Shown here: positions 9,833-18,733 of the stretch, piece by piece
Position numbering within the stretch: the stretch's first letter is position 1
How the letters are laid out: each line of letters begins with the position of its first letter
DNA from: an uncultured delta proteobacterium
GTDB taxonomy: Bacteria > Desulfobacterota > WTBG01 > CAIYCZ01 > CAIRTM01
Assembly (NCBI GenBank): GCA_903881505.1
Contig: CAIRTM010000077.1
Coordinates: 1-64,000, forward strand
DNA length: 64,000 nucleotides
Reading direction: 5' to 3'
Notes under the pieces: model-generated
Databases searched by the model: none
Seen by the model: only the letters and a program-made list of their open reading frames with translations
What the model was told of the DNA's origin: nothing
Translations under genes and position numbers: made by a program

Positions 9833-11032
9833 TCACTCCTTCGTTTGTATGGTCCTGTGGACTGTCGCCCACGCATCCGTTTTAAAATACCGCAGCAGCC
9901 GGTCTATGCCGCGCGCCATTTCCCTGCGGCCGGTTTTAATGGCCCTGACCGCTCCGGGCTCAACCTCCTCGTCCGGAAAAATCTCAACCGGAAAGCGCGT
10001 GGCGATCACGCTGATTTCCTCAACGCCCGGCGTTGATGCCTTGAAATTCAGTGAGCTGCCTTCAGCCGGTATCCGCACTTCGGTTCCGGCCCGTACAAGC
10101 GCGTCGGACTGGTCACGGTTGGGAAACAGCATATAGCCGCCCGACTGCGGGCTGAAATAGATAAGCGTGACATAGCAGTCCTGTGCGGCCTTGACAAAAA
10201 ACACGATCTCCTCACCCGGCCGGAACGTATCGCCCTTTTTGCCGGTGCGAAGCTCGAGTTTCAGGCTCTGGGCAGGGTTGGCGACTTCAGCCAGGCTTTC
10301 GACCGTGGAGACAAAGGGCCGGGGCGGTACATCATCGGTGGCGATCTGTTCCCGGCCGTCCTGCAGGCCGCATACCCAACCCTTCAGCCCGGCCGGGGTT
10401 TCGATGGCAAACCAGCATGTTCTTTGATCATTTGCGTGGAATTCATCGGCGATGGCGAATGCGTCGGCAGGCTGCAGTGTCGCGATGAGGGCGCTTTTCG
10501 AATCCGCTGACGCGCGCACCTGCAGCTGGGCAAGCGGCCGGTAGCGGGCTGAAACATAGGAGCGCTGCGCAAGCATCTGCGGGCTGGCCTCGAAGCGCTC
10601 AAGCAGCTCGCGCGCCCGGTCACGGTTCGGCCTGTAACGGTCGAACTGGTACACCAGGAAACAGGCCTCCATGGTTTCGCGGCCGGGCATCAACGACATG
10701 CGCCGCATGATGGCGGCATGGGCGTTGAGTGCGGCCTCGCGCACCAGGGGACTGCGGTCGCCCTCGAGCACGCGGTACAGGGATGCGAACACCTCGGGAC
10801 CGCGAAAGCGGCCGAGCCCGGCCGCGGCCCGCAGGCGCATCTGGGCATCATCGCAGGTGAGCATGATTTCAGCGACATCGGCAAACACCAGGTCGCCGCA
10901 CTTTTCCTGATCAAGCATCCAGTCAAGCCGTTTTGGCGCGCACGGGTCGTCTGCTGCCTGCGCCCCGCCCAGCCCGAGCATCAACAGCACACTTACTCCT
11001 GCCAGCGCTGCGCCGGCTCTGCAAAACTTCAT
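9833..11032 (-). CDS. Secreted multidomain protein: HEAT-like N-terminal repeats, SH3-like segment, C-terminal DUF4384-like domain
   Basis: Signal peptide; ALNAHAAIMRRM / LRAAAGLGRFRGPEVFASLYRVLEGDRSPLVREAALNA HEAT pattern; CWFAIETPAGLKGWV SH3-like; GDTFRPGEEIVFFVKAAQDCYVTLIYFSPQSGGYMLFPN DUF4384-like. Confidence 0.75.
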   Translation of the reverse strand: MKFCRAGAALAGVSVLLMLGLGGAQAADDPCAPKRLDWMLDQEKCGDLVFADVAEIMLTCDDAQMRLRAAAGLGRFRGPEVFASLYRVLEGDRSPLVREAALNAHAAIMRRMSLMPGRETMEACFLVYQFDRYRPNRDRARELLERFEASPQMLAQRSYVSARYRPLAQLQVRASADSKSALIATLQPADAFAIADEFHANDQRTCWFAIETPAGLKGWVCGLQDGREQIATDDVPPRPFVSTVESLAEVANPAQSLKLELRTGKKGDTFRPGEEIVFFVKAAQDCYVTLIYFSPQSGGYMLFPNRDQSDALVRAGTEVRIPAEGSSLNFKASTPGVEEISVIATRFPVEIFPDEEVEPGAVRAIKTGRREMARGIDRLLRYFKTDAWATVHRTIQTKE

Positions 11033-11105
11033 ACGGTTTCGTCTCCTTTCCTGGAGGAAGTAATCTTATGGTGTACACAGGATGTTTCCTGGCCGGCAAC
11101 AGTCC

Positions 11106-12227
11106 TTACCCACGGGGAAAAATGCGCTGATACTTCGGGTCCTTCACAAAAAAAAGCGGGTCGGTTACTTTGCCGCCTTCGATATGTAACCGCGCGTTGC
11201 CGGGAAATCCGAACTTTTCGACATAGTCCTTCTGAATGCCGGTGCAGATCGGGCTTGCGTCGCAGTGCCGGCACTCCTGGTTCTGCCGGTAATAATACTT
11301 AATCCTGAAATTAGACAGCAGTTTGCCGAGCAGTGTATCAAACCGCCGGAAGCTGAACGTCGGCGTGTTGCCCGGGCAGAAGATACCGGCCGCCAGCGCC
11401 GCAAGGGCCTTCACCCAGCCCTTCTGAAATACAACATTCAGGAACGGGTCCCATTCCTGGGCTTCATGAAATTTCTGCCACTGCGTCCTGATTGCATCCG
11501 GATGCCTGCGCAGGAAGCAGAACGGCAGGAAACGCACATTGATCATGCTGAAGCGGTCTTTCCACACGTCAAGCGCGCCGGATATGGCCTCGCCGATGGC
11601 ATGATAGTCGGAGAAGCGCACCGGGCCGTTTTTTTGGACATGCACGGCTGTTTCCGACGGGTTGAAAACAATCAGGTTGACGGTGGCGGGCCGCCATGCG
11701 TGCACTGAGGCCAGAAACCGGCCGATATCGCCGTAATTCGTGTTCGTTATGACCGTATTGATCCGGACGGGGATGCCCAGCGCGGTAAAATTTTCAATCG
11801 ACTGTATAATTTTCCGGTAACTGCCGGGAACGCCCGTAAGGCTGTCATGGACAGCGGCATCATGGGAGTGGATTGAAAACAGCGCTTCGGTAAGCCCGCT
11901 CTGCTGCAGTGTTGCGCAATAGGCCGCATCAGACGTTACAATGCCGTTTGTTATGATGTTGACGGTACGGTAGCCCGTCTGCCGGCAGAAGCTGATGAGC
12001 TCCGGCAGGTCTTTGCGAATGGTCGGCTCACCGCCGGAAATATCGATGGCGCGCTTGCCGAGCGCATGGGCAAAGCGGATTTTTCTCTTATTCTGGGCGG
12101 TGGTTGAATTTTTGACGGTTCCGCGCCGCAAGTCCTCAAGGTAATAGCAGAAAGCGCAGCGCGCATTGCAGGCATAGCCGGCGTGCAGCACGAACCGGTC
12201 GGTCACTTCATAGCGGAGTAGCGGCAT
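11106..12227 (-). CDS. Radical SAM protein with SPASM-like C-terminal Cys cluster
   Basis: CNARCAFCYY (CxxxCxxC), DISGGEPTIRKDLPEL; C-terminal CRHCDASPICTG. Start MPLLRYEVTD at 12227. Confidence 0.88.
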   Translation of the reverse strand: MPLLRYEVTDRFVLHAGYACNARCAFCYYLEDLRRGTVKNSTTAQNKRKIRFAHALGKRAIDISGGEPTIRKDLPELISFCRQTGYRTVNIITNGIVTSDAAYCATLQQSGLTEALFSIHSHDAAVHDSLTGVPGSYRKIIQSIENFTALGIPVRINTVITNTNYGDIGRFLASVHAWRPATVNLIVFNPSETAVHVQKNGPVRFSDYHAIGEAISGALDVWKDRFSMINVRFLPFCFLRRHPDAIRTQWQKFHEAQEWDPFLNVVFQKGWVKALAALAAGIFCPGNTPTFSFRRFDTLLGKLLSNFRIKYYYRQNQECRHCDASPICTGIQKDYVEKFGFPGNARLHIEGGKVTDPLFFVKDPKYQRIFPRG

Positions 12228-13071
12228 TTTTTTTCTTTTCCATGCGATAGCCGTATGCCTGGTACACAACCGCCAGGAAAATCAGCGCGAGCACCGCCGG
12301 CGCCCAGGCACCCGCGCGCATGAGCGAATTTTTAAACGACCACAGCCGCAGCAGGAAAAAACCGCCCACGCTGCCGAGCCGCCGTTTTATATGATAGTTT
12401 CCGCGGCCGCGCGTGATCTGCCAGGCCATAAATTGCCGCAGGCCCTCGACCTCGGCGTGATAGACCTTCTGCTGCCTGACATACTTTATTTTGAAACCGC
12501 GCGCAAGGGCCGCCTTGGCAAACACCGTATCCTCCCCGCCGGCCACCGGGAACGTGGGATCAAAACAGCCAATCCGCAAAAAAGCATCTTTGCGTATGGC
12601 CAGATTGCAGCTGCTGATACTGCCGGTATAGCCCTGCGCGTCCACCCGCCACACATTCTCAAAACCGATTGCGCCGCCTCCCGGAAACCCGAGCTGAGCT
12701 ACGAGCCTTCCCAGCAGTGTTGCGGCCTCGACTGCCGTGTCGCCTGCCGCTATATGCTCATGCGCCGTGGCCTCAAGCGCTACGCGCAGCGTGTCAGGCC
12801 CGAGGCGGCAGTCGGCATCGGTGAAAAACAGAACAGCATGTGCGGCCTGCTGTGCGCCCGTGTTGCGGGCGTCGGCCGGTCCGCTGTTGCGCTCCTTGTA
12901 CACAACCCGCACGGCGGGGTCGTGCGGCAAAGCCGCATAGTGCCGCTCAGTGGAGCAGTCATCGACGAATATAAGCTCGCAGCCCGGCTGCGCCTGCTTG
13001 CTGAAGGATTCGTATACAGCGCGCAGCTGATCGGCGCGCACATTGAAGCAGGGAACGATGACCGATATCAT
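12208..13071 (-). CDS. Glycosyltransferase family 2
   Basis: ISVIVPCFNV; ELIFVDDCSTE; ARNTGAQQA; FTDADCRLGPDTL; C-terminal TM. Confidence 0.9.
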   Translation of the reverse strand: MISVIVPCFNVRADQLRAVYESFSKQAQPGCELIFVDDCSTERHYAALPHDPAVRVVYKERNSGPADARNTGAQQAAHAVLFFTDADCRLGPDTLRVALEATAHEHIAAGDTAVEAATLLGRLVAQLGFPGGGAIGFENVWRVDAQGYTGSISSCNLAIRKDAFLRIGCFDPTFPVAGGEDTVFAKAALARGFKIKYVRQQKVYHAEVEGLRQFMAWQITRGRGNYHIKRRLGSVGGFFLLRLWSFKNSLMRAGAWAPAVLALIFLAVVYQAYGYRMEKKKNAATPL

Positions 13072-13928
13072 GGCCTGTTTCTCACTGCAACCATCGTCAG
13101 GCAGTACATAAGAAGCTCGGCGCCTATGGCCGCCAGCCTGAACAGGACTATAAGCTGGGTCAGCAAAAAGACGTCATGGCCACCCTGCCTGAAAATCTCC
13201 ACGAACACCACCTCCCGGATTCCGATGCCGCCCGGCGAGCCCGGAACCACGAAACCGGCCAGGTATGCAACCGCGAAGCCTGTCGTGTACTGCGCAAAAC
13301 CGATGCCGGGAATAGGTACCATGTATCTGCTGAGAATGCACAGTATCGCTCCGAACAGCAGCGCCGAACAGCTGTAGAGCGCTATGACGGCCAGGTGGCG
13401 CGCCTGCGGCGCGAGGGCTCTTTTTTTTATAACCACCCAAACGGCCGCGGCGGCGCAGGCCACGCCGGCAGGCAGCATCACCCGGCCACCCGTCAGCTCC
13501 GAAGCGAGTTCCCGTCCGAACGCCGTGACGAACACACATCCGAACAGGAGATACGTCACGACCAGGAGCAGGGTTTCAAACACGATCAGCCGCGTGTTTT
13601 CACCGCCTTTTACGCCCAGGCTCCTGAGCTGCAACCAGCGTGAAAAAAAATGCGCGATGTTGCCGGGCAGGTATTTGTATATCTGGGCCGCGCTGTTGAT
13701 GCGCAGCAGCTTCCAGTAGGAAACCCTTGTTTCGAGCAGCGCTGCGATGATGACCGCCTGAATGCCATGCGTAAGGCAGAAAAGCGCCGCGGCGGCCGGA
13801 AGCGCTGCGCTGAACGAGAACTCGATCCTGTCCGCGTTCCGGGCAAGGGTTGCCAGCAGGTAAAAAACCGCTGCAAGCGTGGCAAGCGTGCCGAAAGCAC
13901 GCAGTGTTTTTTTTATCGCCGGGCGCAT
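13068..13928 (-). CDS. Flippase-like/LPG-synthase transmembrane-domain membrane protein (UPF0104)
   Basis: Multiple TM segments; RINSAAQIYKYLPGNIAHFFSRWLQLRSLGVKG; GFVVPGSPGGIGIREVVFVEIF. Confidence 0.85.
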   Translation of the reverse strand: MRPAIKKTLRAFGTLATLAAVFYLLATLARNADRIEFSFSAALPAAAALFCLTHGIQAVIIAALLETRVSYWKLLRINSAAQIYKYLPGNIAHFFSRWLQLRSLGVKGGENTRLIVFETLLLVVTYLLFGCVFVTAFGRELASELTGGRVMLPAGVACAAAAVWVVIKKRALAPQARHLAVIALYSCSALLFGAILCILSRYMVPIPGIGFAQYTTGFAVAYLAGFVVPGSPGGIGIREVVFVEIFRQGGHDVFLLTQLIVLFRLAAIGAELLMYCLTMVAVRNRP

Positions 13929-13955
13929 CGGGCGGCCTTCAGATATACGCGGGAA

Positions 13956-14903
13956 CTATCGCGCACGGTGCTCGTTTTTAACCTTTATCTGCTCAAGAAG
14001 CTTGCGATTGACCGAAAGCAGGTCGGCGATGAACGCGATCAGGCAGGTCTGAAACCCCATGCCAAGGAGAATACTCGCCAGAATCAGGGACTGCACATGC
14101 CCGCCGCCGGTGCCGGTGACAAAATAAAAGTACAGGAACCTGAGCCCGAGCGCCAGGCCCAGCAGCAGCAGCAGGCTGCCGACTGCCATGAAAAATTTAA
14201 AGGGCTGGTAGACGACGAATATCCGCAGGACCGTGACGGCCGAGCGCATGATATAGGCCGGGATGCTTTTGACAAGTCGCGACGGCCTGATCTCGCGGTT
14301 CACCCTGACCGGGACCGAGGTGATGGCCATAGCCTTCTGGCCGGCCTGAATAATGGTCTCAAGCGTATAGGTGTAGTCGCTGAAAACATTCAGCTGCCCG
14401 GCGCAGGAGCGGCTCATGGCCCGGAACCCGCTCGGCGCATCGGGAATGTCGGTATGGCTGACCGCGCGCACGACCCAGCTTCCGGCCTTCTGCAGCATTT
14501 TTTTTGAAAATGAAAAATCCTGTATCGTTGCGATCGGACGTTCCCCGACGACAAAATCGGCACTGCCGGCAAGAATCGGCGCCACCAGCGCGGCAATGTC
14601 ATCGGCGCAGTACTGATTATCGGCGTCCGTGTTCACGATCACGTCAGCGCCCAGTTCAAGGGCGGAGGTGATGCCGGCCATGAAGGCTTTTGCCAGGCCC
14701 TGGCGTTTGGGAAAGCTCACGATATGGTCAACGCCCAGGCCGCGCGCGCACTCAACGGTCCCGTCGGTGCTGCCGTCATTGATGACGAGCCATTCAACCG
14801 CTTCGAAACCGGGCACATGGCGGGGCAGGCCGGCCAGCGTAACCGGCAGGGTCCGGGCCTCATTGTGGCAGGGGATCTGGATGATAAGCTTCACGGACGG
14901 CAC
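13956..14903 (-). CDS. DPM1/GtrB-like family 2 glycosyltransferase (probable polyprenyl-phosphate sugar synthase) with C-terminal TM helices
   Basis: IIQIPCHNEARTLPVTL; WLVINDGSTDGTVE; VNTDADNQY; DAPSGFRAMSR; two C-terminal TM stretches. Confidence 0.87.
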   Translation of the reverse strand: MPSVKLIIQIPCHNEARTLPVTLAGLPRHVPGFEAVEWLVINDGSTDGTVECARGLGVDHIVSFPKRQGLAKAFMAGITSALELGADVIVNTDADNQYCADDIAALVAPILAGSADFVVGERPIATIQDFSFSKKMLQKAGSWVVRAVSHTDIPDAPSGFRAMSRSCAGQLNVFSDYTYTLETIIQAGQKAMAITSVPVRVNREIRPSRLVKSIPAYIMRSAVTVLRIFVVYQPFKFFMAVGSLLLLLGLALGLRFLYFYFVTGTGGGHVQSLILASILLGMGFQTCLIAFIADLLSVNRKLLEQIKVKNEHRAR

Positions 14904-16402
14904 CTCGTTGCAGTGTTGTCAATGCGGGTAAAACGCTGCGTGAACAGGCAGACCAGCACGCACAGGCTGAGCAGCACATGGGGGATTGCCGGTGCGCTGT
15001 AGCGGCTGAGATTATGCGAAAAAAAAGCATTAAACGAAAGCATTAAAAACGGCAGCGCTATAAACGCCGTTATGCGCGGCCTGCCCGCACACGGGCCGTA
15101 GGCGGCCAGGCCAAGGAACGCGGCTGCGCACAGCGCGTTGAGGGCTGTAAACAGCCCCCCGCCATAGAAGCACCACATGCCCCGCCAGGCGAACAGCAGC
15201 GACATGAGCGTATGCCGCACGGGGTGCCGCACTATCCACTGGCGGGCCTCGCGCTTCAGATACCCATCGGCCGCAAGTTCAGGATTGGCATGTCCCTGTG
15301 AGGCAAACCGCCTGATCACCCTGGCCCGCTCGGCCCGGCTCCGGCTGTGGAACGAAATCGCATCTTCGGGCCTGCCGGCCCGCTCAGCCGCCTCATCCAT
15401 GAGCGCAAACCCGGAATCGGATGAGCGGTTCAGGCGCGCCCCCCGTCCGCCTTCTTCGAAGTCCGCGGGGGCGCGGTCAAGAGACGAGTTTTTCACCAGC
15501 TTTTTGTAGGCGCCGGGCCCCCAGAGATACAGGGCCGAAACAGCCTCATCCATGGTCATGGTGTCGCGCAGCATGCGGCCGTATAAAACAGTTCCGCCCC
15601 GCTGGGCCAGGGTTGACGTGCCGAACTGCATGTAGTTGCGCAGCATCCAGGGCCCGGCAGCAACCGCGATGCCCGCCGTAAAAACAGCACAGCACGCGAA
15701 CGCGCGAACGGATTTCAAACGCGCAGCGGGTGCACAGCAGAAAAAAACAATCAGCACTGCCAGGGGCGCCAGGTAGAGGAAAACCGCTTTTGTAAGGCAC
15801 AAAACGCCGTAGAGCGCGCCCGCCGGCAGGAACAGGCGCACCCTGCCCGCGCGCACGCTTATGACAAGCAGCAGCGATGCCCAGAGCATGACCGCAGCGG
15901 TCGGGATCTCCGTACAGAGCGTGTCGGCATGTTCGGGATTTCTCAAAAATACCAGCCATATCAGCACACACGACAAACATGCCGCAAGGGTGCTGCGCGT
16001 CAGCTCGACAGCCAGGGCCGCGGCGCCGAGCAGCACCAGCAGCGCCCAGGCAATGTTCACCCGCTTCACCTGCCGGCACAGGCTGCCGCCGGCCGCCTGC
16101 TCAAAATCCATATTCGGCGAGAACGCCGGATGCAGGCGCATGAAAAGCGCGGCCGCGGCCGGAACGACCGGTTCGCGGTAATTATCAGGCGATGGCTCTC
16201 CCGCGGCCGGCTCCTCAATCGAAAACACGCCCCAGACATTCAGGTTAAAGCCCGCCCGCAGGTTCTGGCGGGCATCATGTGTGATAGGCGACTGCGTGAA
16301 TACGCTGTCAAGCCGCCAGCACAGCACCACAATGACCGCCAGCAGCAGCGCCCGGTACAGCAGGTGTCGTTTCCCCGCAGGTATAAGCGACGGCGCCTTC
16401 AT
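14891..16402 (-). CDS. GT39/ArnT-like polytopic membrane glycosyltransferase
   Basis: About 10 hydrophobic segments; N-terminal ITHDARQNLRAGFNLNVWGVFS and PDNYREP shared with 18734-20233. Confidence 0.7.
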   Translation of the reverse strand: MKAPSLIPAGKRHLLYRALLLAVIVVLCWRLDSVFTQSPITHDARQNLRAGFNLNVWGVFSIEEPAAGEPSPDNYREPVVPAAAALFMRLHPAFSPNMDFEQAAGGSLCRQVKRVNIAWALLVLLGAAALAVELTRSTLAACLSCVLIWLVFLRNPEHADTLCTEIPTAAVMLWASLLLVISVRAGRVRLFLPAGALYGVLCLTKAVFLYLAPLAVLIVFFCCAPAARLKSVRAFACCAVFTAGIAVAAGPWMLRNYMQFGTSTLAQRGGTVLYGRMLRDTMTMDEAVSALYLWGPGAYKKLVKNSSLDRAPADFEEGGRGARLNRSSDSGFALMDEAAERAGRPEDAISFHSRSRAERARVIRRFASQGHANPELAADGYLKREARQWIVRHPVRHTLMSLLFAWRGMWCFYGGGLFTALNALCAAAFLGLAAYGPCAGRPRITAFIALPFLMLSFNAFFSHNLSRYSAPAIPHVLLSLCVLVCLFTQRFTRIDNTATRCRP

Positions 16403-18732
16403 GGCTCTCTACCCGTGTTCATTGCGTACGATGCGGCCAGGCCGCGATACAGGTCCATATACTTTTCAGCTATGCTGCTGATCGCATAGCGCTCTTCTAC
16501 GGTCCGGCGTGCTCCCGCGCCGAGCCTGCGCGCAAGGGCTTCGTCGGAAATAATTTGTTTGACAGCGTCGCTTATCTGGTCCGCGCTGCCGGGGTCGACA
16601 AGGATTCCGTTGACGCCGTTGCGGATAACATCAGGCGCGGCCCCGGTACGGGTGGCGATCACGGGGAGCCCTGCGGCCATGGCCTCCAGAATGACATTTG
16701 ACATGCCTTCCGACAGCGACGGCTGCACGGCAACCGCGGTATTGTCAAAAAATGTTTCCACCGAAGCGGTTTCTCCGTGAAAGACGACCGCGCGGCCAAG
16801 CCCGAGTTGCTCGGCTTTTCTCTCAAGATTGCGCTTCTCCGGGCCGTCGCCGACGATTTCAAGGCGCAGGCTGCCGCTTTCCCGGTACAGCTGGGCAAAG
16901 GCATCCAGTAAAACGGTATGGCCCTTGCCGCTGATCAGCCTGCCGACGCATATGATCCGTGTGCGTGCCTGCGCGGGCCCGTTTCGGGGAGCGAACCTGC
17001 GCGTATCAACGCCGTTCGGAATGCAGACGACCTGCTCGCGGGAAAACCCCTGTTCCAGGGCCTCGCGCGCCGAGGCCGCCGAGGTGACGGCCAGGCGGTC
17101 AGCGCGGCGCAGCACTTTTAAAATAAATGCCCCCAGGAACACCTTCGACAGGGACGAAAAATCGCTTGTAGGACCTGAGCTGGTTATTTTAATGACTGTC
17201 ATTTTTTTAAACAGCAGGCCGGCAATAACAGCGGCCGGCGAATGGAATCCCTGCAGAATATGGCAGTGGATAATGTCGTAGCGCTTTCTGTTCAAGGCCA
17301 TGAAAGCAATGCAGGAAACAGCATACCACAGGGAAAACAGCAGCGGCGCTTCGACGGTACGTATCCGCCGGTGAACGGGCACGCCGCGTATCCGCTCGAG
17401 CACGGGCAGCCCCTTGAAAGACCTGGTGAGCACGCTGACATCGACGCCGCGTTCCTGCAATGCTTCAGCAAGCAGCAGGGCCTGGTTTTCCGCCCCGCCG
17501 CAAAACGGGTGAAAATACGACAGGGCCATCAAAACGCGCGGTTTCCAGGCATGGCCGTCGTGCATGCGCTGCGTTTCCCGGCTGGGCCGTATCGCGCCGC
17601 CAGCGCGTTCCGGCACGATCAACTCACGGTACAGTGCATGGTAGCTGGCGGCAACCTGCTCTATGCCATAGCGCGATTCTGCGAGCGTGCGGGCAGCCCG
17701 CCCGATGCGGTCGGCCAGATCCGCATCAGACAACAGCCGCTGGACCGCGTCATTGATCTGCCCGGCGCTGCCGGGATCGACCAGCAGCCCGGTTGCGCCG
17801 TCCTGAATAATATCCTCGGCCGCCCCGGTGCGCGTGGCGACCACGGGCAGGCCGGCCGCCATGGCTTCCAGAATAACATTCGACATACCCTCCACCAGCG
17901 AGGGCTGCACGAAAATGCATGTACTGTCGAACCGCCGTTCCATGTCCGGCACTGAGCCGTGGAACCTGACGCTGCCGGCAAGGCACGCGCCGGCCGCAGC
18001 GTGCCTGAGGCTGTCCTCCAGCGGGCCGCTGCCGAATATGTCGAGCATAAGCCCGGCGTGCTCCCGTTGCAATAAAGAAAAAGCATCGAGAAGGACATCC
18101 AGACCCTTGTTCGCGCCCAGGCTGCCCGCATACACTATTCTGCCGCGCGCACCCGTATGTCCGCTGGCCGGCCGGAAGCGGGCCGCATCCACGCCGTTTG
18201 GCATTACCGCAATCTGCCCATCAGGAAATCCGTGCGCATGCGCCTCGGCAACCGATGACCGGCTAAGCGCGATAATGCGGTCGGCATGTTTCAAAAGGCC
18301 GAGCATCCAGGGGCCGCACAGGCAGTTCTTCAGCATCGTGAAATCGCTCAGGGCTCCGGAGCTGGCGACCTTGATAATCACCTTCTTGCCGAACAGCAGT
18401 TTCATGCACAGTGCCGCCAAACTGTGGAAGCCGTGCAGAATATGGCAGTGAATGATGTCATATTCCCTGCGATGGGAAACAAGATATACCAGGCATGTTA
18501 AAAAATACGTCACGCCGAACAGCTTGCCCCGGTCGATGACCCTGATGGACCGGAGGACCGGAACACCATCCACATGCTCATCATCCGGCAGCCCCGGCAC
18601 CCGGCGCGTCAGCACCGCTACGCCGACCCCGCGCCGCAAAAGCGCCCGGCAGAGCAGCAGCGCCTGATTTTCCGTTCCGCCGACCACCGGATGGAAATTC
18701 GAAAGTATCATCAGCACTCTGGGCCGGCGCAT
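16399..18732 (-). CDS. Tandem double-domain GT4 glycosyltransferase (two complete GT-B units in one ORF)
   Basis: Copy 1 PRVLMILSNFHPVVGGTENQALLL...EGMSNVILEAMAAGLPVVATRTGAAEDII; copy 2 PRVLMALSYFHPFCGGAENQALLL...EGMSNVILEAMAAGLPVIATRTGAAPDVI, uninterrupted frame. Confidence 0.92.
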   Translation of the reverse strand: MRRPRVLMILSNFHPVVGGTENQALLLCRALLRRGVGVAVLTRRVPGLPDDEHVDGVPVLRSIRVIDRGKLFGVTYFLTCLVYLVSHRREYDIIHCHILHGFHSLAALCMKLLFGKKVIIKVASSGALSDFTMLKNCLCGPWMLGLLKHADRIIALSRSSVAEAHAHGFPDGQIAVMPNGVDAARFRPASGHTGARGRIVYAGSLGANKGLDVLLDAFSLLQREHAGLMLDIFGSGPLEDSLRHAAAGACLAGSVRFHGSVPDMERRFDSTCIFVQPSLVEGMSNVILEAMAAGLPVVATRTGAAEDIIQDGATGLLVDPGSAGQINDAVQRLLSDADLADRIGRAARTLAESRYGIEQVAASYHALYRELIVPERAGGAIRPSRETQRMHDGHAWKPRVLMALSYFHPFCGGAENQALLLAEALQERGVDVSVLTRSFKGLPVLERIRGVPVHRRIRTVEAPLLFSLWYAVSCIAFMALNRKRYDIIHCHILQGFHSPAAVIAGLLFKKMTVIKITSSGPTSDFSSLSKVFLGAFILKVLRRADRLAVTSAASAREALEQGFSREQVVCIPNGVDTRRFAPRNGPAQARTRIICVGRLISGKGHTVLLDAFAQLYRESGSLRLEIVGDGPEKRNLERKAEQLGLGRAVVFHGETASVETFFDNTAVAVQPSLSEGMSNVILEAMAAGLPVIATRTGAAPDVIRNGVNGILVDPGSADQISDAVKQIISDEALARRLGAGARRTVEERYAISSIAEKYMDLYRGLAASYAMNTGREP

Positions 18733-18733
18733 G

